A stretch of DNA of 14,760 bases, taken from Conidiobolus incongruus B7586. Lineage: Eukaryota > Entomophthoromycota > Entomophthoromycetes > Entomophthorales > Conidiobolaceae. Positions 9,286-14,760 of this stretch are shown here, in pieces. Where the stretch lies: positions 1 to 14,760 of the forward strand of contig JNEM01011439.1 in NCBI GenBank assembly GCA_000697335.1. The letters run 5' to 3'. A program made the translations under genes and the position numbers. The stretch's first letter is position 1; every line of letters starts with the position of its first letter. The notes beneath the pieces were generated by a model that saw only the letters and a program-made list of their open reading frames with translations, searched no databases and was not told the origin of the DNA.

Positions 9286-9952
9286 TTACCTATGAGCAAA
9301 TGTTTCCGGAGCAGCGAAATCACCATTAAAAACATCTTGGTCACCCGGATTAGAGCCATGTTCGCCATATTGCCAGAAGATATAGAATTTTCAGCCAGCA
9401 GGTAAGGGTCCAGGTGAATTGTCCACCTTGCAGGTCATAAAGGATTTTTATCACCGAAGGATGCATTGTTTCAGGTACACTGTTTCCACCAACTTGCAGT
9501 AGGATTAATCACTGGATATCTACCAGCTCTAGCCATATATGTGTCACTAAAGACCTTAATCCAATTTACCATAGCTGCTTGGGAAAGTCCATGACAACCA
9601 GCTTCAAGATCAAGAGGACCAGGTAAAGCTCTTTCATCACTACTTCAGCATTATCCATGAGCAAGGAAGTGGTTGGCTTGAGCAGCACCTGATGAGACAC
9701 CAGGACGCGCAAAGTGATAAGCACCACGAATAATACCAACATTAGTAGCACCAGTGTATTATTAGTTAAATTGTCAATTTTTATATTTGGTACCTTCAGT
9801 AACTTTGATATAAGCAATTCAATATCATTGGACTTAACTGCAGCCCAATTGATGTTTGATTGGCAACTTGATATATCGGTTCCTTTAGGATTAGCTGCCA
9901 CAACACAGTTGGTAGTAATATATACATACACTGAAACAATAATTTTCTTCAT
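9286..9952 (-). pseudogene. Secreted GH25 lysozyme (muramidase), decayed
   Basis: GH25 enzymes cut the MurNAc-GlcNAc bond of bacterial peptidoglycan outside the cell. The minus strand starts at 9952 with a signal peptide (MKKIIVSVYVYITTNCVVAA). The conserved first strand follows: KGTDISSCQSNINWAAVKSN, with the active-site-rim Asp. After a frame change near 9815 come [34 protein letters not shown] and [23 protein letters not shown] (about 9602-9623) is the catalytic DxE. Next are MVNWIK, RAGRYPV and SWWKQCT. After a second frame change near 9415 come FWQYGEHGSNPGDQDVFNGD and the stop at 9286-9288. The span of about 222 codons matches full-length fungal GH25. It has two frameshifts and several stops: TAA at apparent Gln sites, TGA at apparent Trp or Arg sites. 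No expression signal was seen. The family call is very secure. Confidence 0.93.
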
Positions 9953-11064
9953 TTCCAGCTTTAAACTGATTTTGCAAAATATCATAATTAAATATTAGTA
10001 TTTTGTAAAATAAATACCTACTCAGACGCTACCATTTTATATTTTGAATTCGTGTTGTAATAATTGAAATAGACATACTCTCTTAAACTATTCAAATATT
10101 TTACAAATTCCTAATAGCTGTTGGTAACAAATATTAGTAAATTAATTGAGTGCAAAATAACTGATTTAATATTTTCCTTATATTAATTATTTTTAATTTA
10201 ATCAATTTCCAATTTTTTATAATAAAATCAATAAGATAGAGGAATTTAATAACTGGAAAATCTCATATATATACAATATTAATTTACTTGATATATTACT
10301 TGAGTTAGTAAATCTTATAATTAGTTTTTATAGATTTTGCTCTAAAGCTGAAGAATAATACATAATATATTTATTTATTAATTAATTAATAAGAAAATAA
10401 TAATATATTATTATATAAATTTTGATAAGTTAATTATTGATATATTTAAAAATTTTTTTAATAAAGAGTATTAGAATTATTTTAGAAAATAAATAAATAA
10501 ATATATCTCCTTGAAGTAAATTATTATATTTAAAAAAATCTAAAGTTATTGGCTATAATAGGAAGTACCTTCCTATTAAGAGGTATCTTGTAAAAAAATA
10601 TAGAATATTAAATTAAAAACCAAAAAAAAATAAGCTAAAGATAAAATATTAAGTTAATAAAAATAAAAGAGAAGGTTTATTTTAGAAAGTGAAATGGTTT
10701 AAATATTTCAATCTTACCAAATTATAGCTTATAAAATGGATTATCTAGATTATTACAGGTTGTTAGGACAAAGGGTTAAAATTTCCTTTTTACTTATTAT
10801 TTATTAAACAAATTAATTTTAAATCAAAATATAAAATTTATATTAAATAAATTTATATAGATATATATATAACTATTAACTTTATTTAAGTCTTTATATA
10901 TCATTTGTATTAATATTTAATATGAGTAATATTTAAATTACCACTCTAACTAGATAATATTATATTTTAATATTTATATTTTAAGTTATAAATAACTAAA
11001 TACAACTTTGTAAAATTTCTTTTAATGAATCATTATATAATTAACTTTATTATATCTAGGTATA
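9953..11064. other. No gene; boundary into the CpG-free right flank
   Basis: The last CpG of the window is at 10051-10052. Beyond it the DNA is very AT-rich, with no coding-like frame. Apart from a short perfect hairpin at 10556-10578 nothing stands out. Confidence 0.5.
10556..10578. repeat. Perfect 10-bp inverted repeat with 3-nt loop
   Basis: TAATAGGAAG, the loop TAC, then CTTCCTATTA. It is GC-richer than its surroundings. No gene next to it suggests a terminator role. Confidence 0.6.
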
Positions 11065-11248
11065 TACTAACCCACAAAAGTGAGTTATAAAATCAAAAAA
11101 ACCTATATTTTTACTAATAACTTGATTAATATTTAATGAAATAAACCTAAATTAAATAATTAAAATCTATTATATTTATTAGTTATATATATCATTAAAT
11201 AATGATATTTAGCTATTAATTGGTTAAAATATAAACCCTTAAATTTTA

Positions 11249-11280
11249 CCTAAGGTGAGTTATAAATTTGTAGGTTTTTG
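11249..11280 (+). repeat. Left terminal inverted repeat of the Tc1-like element
   Basis: Starts CCTAAGGTGAGTTATAAATT next to TA. It pairs with 12421-12452 with a handful of mismatches. Confidence 0.85.
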
Positions 11281-11294
11281 GTGATAAAAAAAAA

Positions 11295-12312
11295 TTAAAA
11301 CCTAATGTATTTACCTTTAGCTTTTCTAACTTCTTTAAGTTTGTGGGGTATAGAATCAACTAACTTCTTACACTAAAAAAAGTTAATCTTGTTCTATACT
11401 TCTTGAATATATTCCTAAAGATGATTTAAATTTTTTACTGGGGGGAAAGCTTTAATAACTTTTTTTAACTAATCCCAAAGGTGTTTAATTAGATTAAAGT
11501 TAAGAGATTGAAGAAGCTACTTTATAACTATTATCTTGTTATTTTTAAGTTATTTGGTAATAGAAGCTATAGTATAGCAAGAGGTATTATCTTGCTAGAA
11601 AATAACATTAGATTTATTTAACCTATATTATTCAATGGTTTTTTTCAATTTATTGTTTAAAATACTTTAGTACATTTCAATATTAATTCCCCTATTAACT
11701 TTACAAAGATACCCTACACCTAAAGACAACATACATCCTCAAACAATAATTAACCCACTACTATATTTTTAAGTAGAATTAACATAATAGTCACAAAGTA
11801 GTTCTACATCTTTTTTAAAGTATCTAGCTTTTCTATTAAATTTACTAAGGTATATTTTTGTTTCATTAAACTAAATAACCTTACTCTAATCAATTTCAGT
11901 TTAATATTAGTGGTGACATTTAAACTCCTACTTAGTTTTACAGTAGGATTTTTTTAATTAGGGGTGTTTTTTCTTAAAGTGTAAGTGGTATTTATGCTAA
12001 CATAAAATATATATAATAGTATCAGTGCTAACTAATATTCTTGTATAGTTTTATAGTTCCTGTTATATTTCTACAGTAATACTACACTTGCTTGTACTAA
12101 CTAACCTACAAATATACTTCTCATCATGTTTATTTATAATTTTAACATACTTATATTTAAGTTTAAATGTTTCTTTATTGTTATTCTTAACAGCTTTAAT
12201 TATAGTAGACTAGCTAACACTAGTAATTCTAATAATATCATAAGTTGATTTACCTTCTTTATAAAGTTAATTGATACACAAGTGGATTTTTTTTAGAGAG
12301 GGATTTAGGCAT
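11295..12312 (-). pseudogene. Tc1-family transposase remnant
   Basis: The family enzyme cuts and rejoins the element at TA sites using a DDE triad. From the ATG at 12310-12312 the remnant reads MPKSLSKKNPLVYQ. After one frame change come GKSTYDIIRITSVS (HTH-like), VIxFNETKIYL, GCMLSLGVGYL, QDNTSCYTIASITK, SLNFNLIKHLWD and VDSIPHKLKEVRKAKGKY. The span of about 339 codons equals a typical Tc1 transposase. The triad reads Asn, Asp, Lys: the first Asp is AAT and the last Glu is AAA, and exactly 34 residues separate the second and third positions. Numerous internal stops fall at expected Trp sites (TAG/TAA/TGA, as in I-x-FNETK, V-x-GCM and IK-x-LLQS) or likely Gln sites (F-x-QDN). It cannot make an active enzyme. 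Confidence 0.9.
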
Positions 12313-12420
12313 AATAATACTAATAAAAAAAATTTAGTATATCTGTAAAATATTATATAAAATAATAACAAAGAGAGAAAAAAGATATGGTTATATATTG
12401 TTAAATATATCCCCTTATCT

Positions 12421-12452
12421 TAAAAACCTGTAAATTTATAACTCACCTTGGT
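12421..12452 (-). repeat. Right terminal inverted repeat of the Tc1-like element
   Basis: Read on the minus strand it begins ACCAAGGTGAGTTATAAATT beside TA at 12453-12454, mirroring the left end. Confidence 0.85.
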
Positions 12453-12638
12453 TAAATATTAAAGGTTAATATTTTTGCTAATAGTTTACTAAATATATCT
12501 AAATATATTTATTTATTATTAAATAAAATACCTTAATTATAGATTATAGTTTCAAGTAATCTAATATATACAATTGTTTTAGTTATTAATTAAAATATAT
12601 ATATTTTTGATTTTATAACTTATTTTTGCAAGTTAGTG

Positions 12639-13586
12639 TATAAGTATAAATGATATATTTTAACTTTTTTATATTTATTTTGAAAATAATATTTTATTTT
12701 TCAAGTGATAATAAAAAGTTTGACTTTATATAATTATTATCTTTATATTATAATATTACCATAAAATTGAAAAAATGGGAAATTTTTTAATTTCCAGTTT
12801 TTCACATTTATTTTTAATTTCAAATAAAATATATATATATATATAACAAATAAGAAAATATATAGTTTTGAATTATATATAAATATATATAATATTCTTG
12901 CTAATTAAAAAAATAATTTTTTTTAAAATTAGTTATTTAAATTAATCTTACTTAAACCAAATAATGATTATTAAAAGTCTTTTAGTTTAGTATTATTAAA
13001 ACTAAACTATAAACTATTTAAAATTATTTAAAATTTATAAGTAGCTTTTGGTAATAAAATATTAACTAAATTAATAATTTATTATTAAATAAATTATTTT
13101 AAGATTTAAAGAGAAATTATTTAATTTGTTAAAATCTAAAAAAATAATTTGAATTATTATTCTTTTAATTATAAAATGAAAAAATATATTATAAAACACC
13201 TTTCATTTTAGCTAGAGAATAATCAAGACATTTAAATATTAGTTTTATTATATATATATATATATATATATTAATATTTGAATTAAAATAAATTAATAAA
13301 AATATAAAATAAATACCTTATAATTTAACTAAAGTTTAAAAAAAGCTAGATTAGTTATTATTAAATAAAACTTACTAAGGTATAACTAAAAACCAAGGCT
13401 TTTATAGTGAATTATTATTATTAATGATTCTTAAATCTTTTTATATAATCCTTTATTAAAATATAAATCAAGATGCTAGATTAAGTTAAATTAACCCCTT
13501 TATAAATTCCTTTAAATAAACACTATATTAATAAACAAATATTAATTATTATAATAGATTATATTATTATTTGCTATTTTTATTTA
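12639..13586. other. CpG-free AT-rich stretch, no gene recognised
   Basis: Low-complexity AT DNA with stops in all frames, including short AT microsatellites at about 12829-12845 and 13249-13271. It may be further decayed repeat sequence, but no family could be identified. Confidence 0.45.
13249..13271. repeat. (TA)11 microsatellite
   Basis: Eleven uninterrupted TA units followed by one T. Confidence 0.9.
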
Positions 13587-14069
13587 ATTCTTAAAAGTAA
13601 ATCAACTAATAGCAAACTTTATTTTTTTTAAATAAAAGTATTTCTAATTAATATTTTTAATATAATTTAAAAAAACTTATTATTTTATATAATAATTATA
13701 AAATATATAGAGTTAAAGCTATAGATAACTCTATAATTAAAAATAAATAAAAAAAATACTATATCTAATACATTGCCTAAATTATAACACCAGTAATTAT
13801 AATTGTTTTGGGCAATTAAAAAACTAGCTTATAAAAAAGAAAATTTCTATAAAAAAATTTAATTAGTTTATAAAATATTAAATTACAATTTTTAACATAA
13901 AGAACTATTTTTAAGTATTAGAACTTTGCTAAAAATATGGCAAAAAGTTATTAGAAATTAAAGAAATTATTAATTTTATAATATATATTTATTTTTACAT
14001 ATTATATATTATAATGTTTATTTTTTTCAATTAGAAAATATTCCCATTATCTAAATTACAAAGTAATAT
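13587..14069 (+). repeat. Dispersed repeat, right copy
   Basis: This matches the left-end copy in direct orientation: 13587-13706 with 7-130, and 13794-14069 with 528-797, ending at the same AGTAATAT (14062-14069). The spacer between the two matching blocks is about 90 bp here. Within the spacer, ATTGCCTAAATTATAAC (13772-13788) is roughly inverted at TTATAATTGTTTTGGGCAAT (13797-13816), giving an imperfect hairpin at the start of the second block. Non-coding and CpG-free; family unknown. Similarity could extend further 5' than can be tested, because the left copy runs out at the window edge. Confidence 0.6.
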
Positions 14070-14760
14070 AGAAATTAGAATTTAATTTAAATATAATGAA
14101 TTTTGCCTATATCATTATATATAATTTTTGGTTAAACTTCAATAGCTATTTAGTATAAACTTTTATTATAAGATTAATTAATACTTTAACTATTAATAAT
14201 TAAATGTATAATATTTTTAATATTTTAATAATTCAAATATTTGTTTTAAATAATAAAAAACTTGGTTCAGAATTTATATTATTTTAGTAATTAATATTTT
14301 TATTATTATTAATAATAGATTTCCATATTAATAATAATCAATTAATCTTTTTAAATATTTTTTTATGATTTATCTTTTAAATTATATTTAACTTAAAATG
14401 TCATCAATCTTTTTTTCATAATTTAATTTAAATTACCAAAATGATTATAATTAAGGATTTATATTTCATGAAAAATATAAATAAGGTGATAATTATTTTT
14501 TCCTAATAAAAAATAAACTTTGGTTAATTTTACCTAATTATATGTTTATAATTATATAAAATAACTCTTTGATGAAATTATATTTATACCAATAGCTAAT
14601 ATATTATTTATGAAATAAAATATATTTTTTATTAAGCTTTATCCTTTTATTTAATAATAGATTGAATTTAATATCTTTTATATTTATATTAAATTATATT
14701 ATTTTATTTTTAATTATTTTTTTCTTTGATATTAATATTAATAACTTTGAGTTTTATCCT
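14070..14760. other. CpG-free AT-rich stretch, no gene recognised
   Basis: Very AT-rich DNA with no open frame, RNA gene or repeat that I could support. Confidence 0.45.

Larger units (their letters stand above)
11249..12452 (-). mobile_element. Tc1-like (DD34E) DNA transposon, 1.2 kb, inactive
   Basis: The element is about 1204 bp, bounded by TA at 11247-11248 and 12453-12454, and sits inside the smaller TIR element. The terminal inverted repeats extend about 32 bp. The left reads CCTAAGGTGAGTTATAAATT and the right, on the minus strand, ACCAAGGTGAGTTATAAATT; both then run into (T/C)AGGTTTTT. A single transposase remnant fills the interior on the minus strand. Size, TA flanks and DD34E spacing all fit the Tc1 family. 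I see no CpG in it, and its coding damage is dominated by C:G-to-T:A transitions. Confidence 0.9.
11065..12638. mobile_element. Small TIR element (MITE-like), split by a Tc1-like insertion
   Basis: The left end TACTAACCCACAAAAGTGAG continues through TTATAAAATCAAAAA (about 11065-11100). It is matched on the opposite strand by the right end: CACTAACTTGCAAAAATAAG, then TTATAAAATCAAAAA (about 12602-12638). TA dinucleotides flank both ends (11063-11064 and 12639-12640), as expected for Tc1/mariner-type target duplications. Without the inner 1.2-kb transposon the element would be about 370 bp and non-coding, so it looks like a non-autonomous, MITE-type element. Its terminal repeat shares GTGAGTTATAAA with the inner element, suggesting related transposase recognition. 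Confidence 0.65.

Noticed and set aside
9714-9998. 94-codon plus-strand open frame
   Set aside because: Antisense shadow of the N-terminal part of the GH25 lysozyme remnant.
11295-12312. Alternative genetic code with TAA/TAG read as Gln
   Set aside because: Some stops fall on Gln-like sites, but many fall on invariant Trp sites and TGA also occurs. Two catalytic residues are also changed (Asp to Asn, Glu to Lys). Transition decay explains all of these; a code change does not.
7-14069. The two direct repeat copies as long terminal repeats of one giant element
   Set aside because: They are about 13 kb apart and strongly diverged, with unequal structure. The DNA between holds unrelated host-type genes on both strands and no element-type genes. 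Independent copies of a dispersed repeat are the simpler reading.
1-14760. Mitochondrial or other organelle origin because of the high AT content
   Set aside because: Genes for secreted lysozyme, M14 carboxypeptidase and a GPI-type protein, together with a Tc1-type transposon, point to nuclear DNA. No organelle gene or tRNA was seen.

Overview
This window is very AT-rich nuclear DNA, roughly 80% A+T by eye. It suggests a gene-poor stretch of an AT-rich eukaryote, most likely a fungus and perhaps an early-diverging one; the lineage is inference, not proven. The supports are a fungal-type secreted GH25 lysozyme, a pro-carboxypeptidase of family M14, an intron-free gene for a probable GPI-anchored surface protein, and a DD34E Tc1-type transposon decayed almost entirely by C:G-to-T:A changes. 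No tRNA, rRNA, CRISPR array or bacterial-type operon was seen.

Layout: Positions 1-1120 contain no CpG and hold one copy of a dispersed repeat that ends at 797. Positions 1121-10052 keep scattered CpGs and contain islands of higher GC, which are genes or dead genes. In order these are an M14 pro-carboxypeptidase pseudogene (+, 2305-3520), a decayed coding segment with weak cytochrome P450-like features (-, 3855-4187), a decayed unrecognised coding segment (+, 4300-4773), one apparently intact gene (-, 5580-6437), and a GH25 lysozyme pseudogene (-, 9286-9952). From 10053 to the end I see no CpG at all. This right flank holds a small TA-flanked inverted-repeat element (11065-12638) interrupted by a 1.2-kb Tc1-like transposon (11249-12452), and a second copy of the dispersed repeat (13587-14069).

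The one gene that still looks usable encodes a 285-residue protein. It has a signal peptide, a four-cysteine head, a Pro-rich linker, six recurring SD[I/V] units and a hydrophobic GPI-type tail. Two of its 47-residue blocks arose by a recent 141-bp tandem duplication. The neighbours on both sides are dead genes for secreted hydrolases, so the centre reads as an old secretome neighbourhood in which one surface-protein gene survives. I see no multi-gene system that works together. The main signals are the compositional compartments, the nested transposons, the dispersed repeat and the repeat-bearing surface protein.
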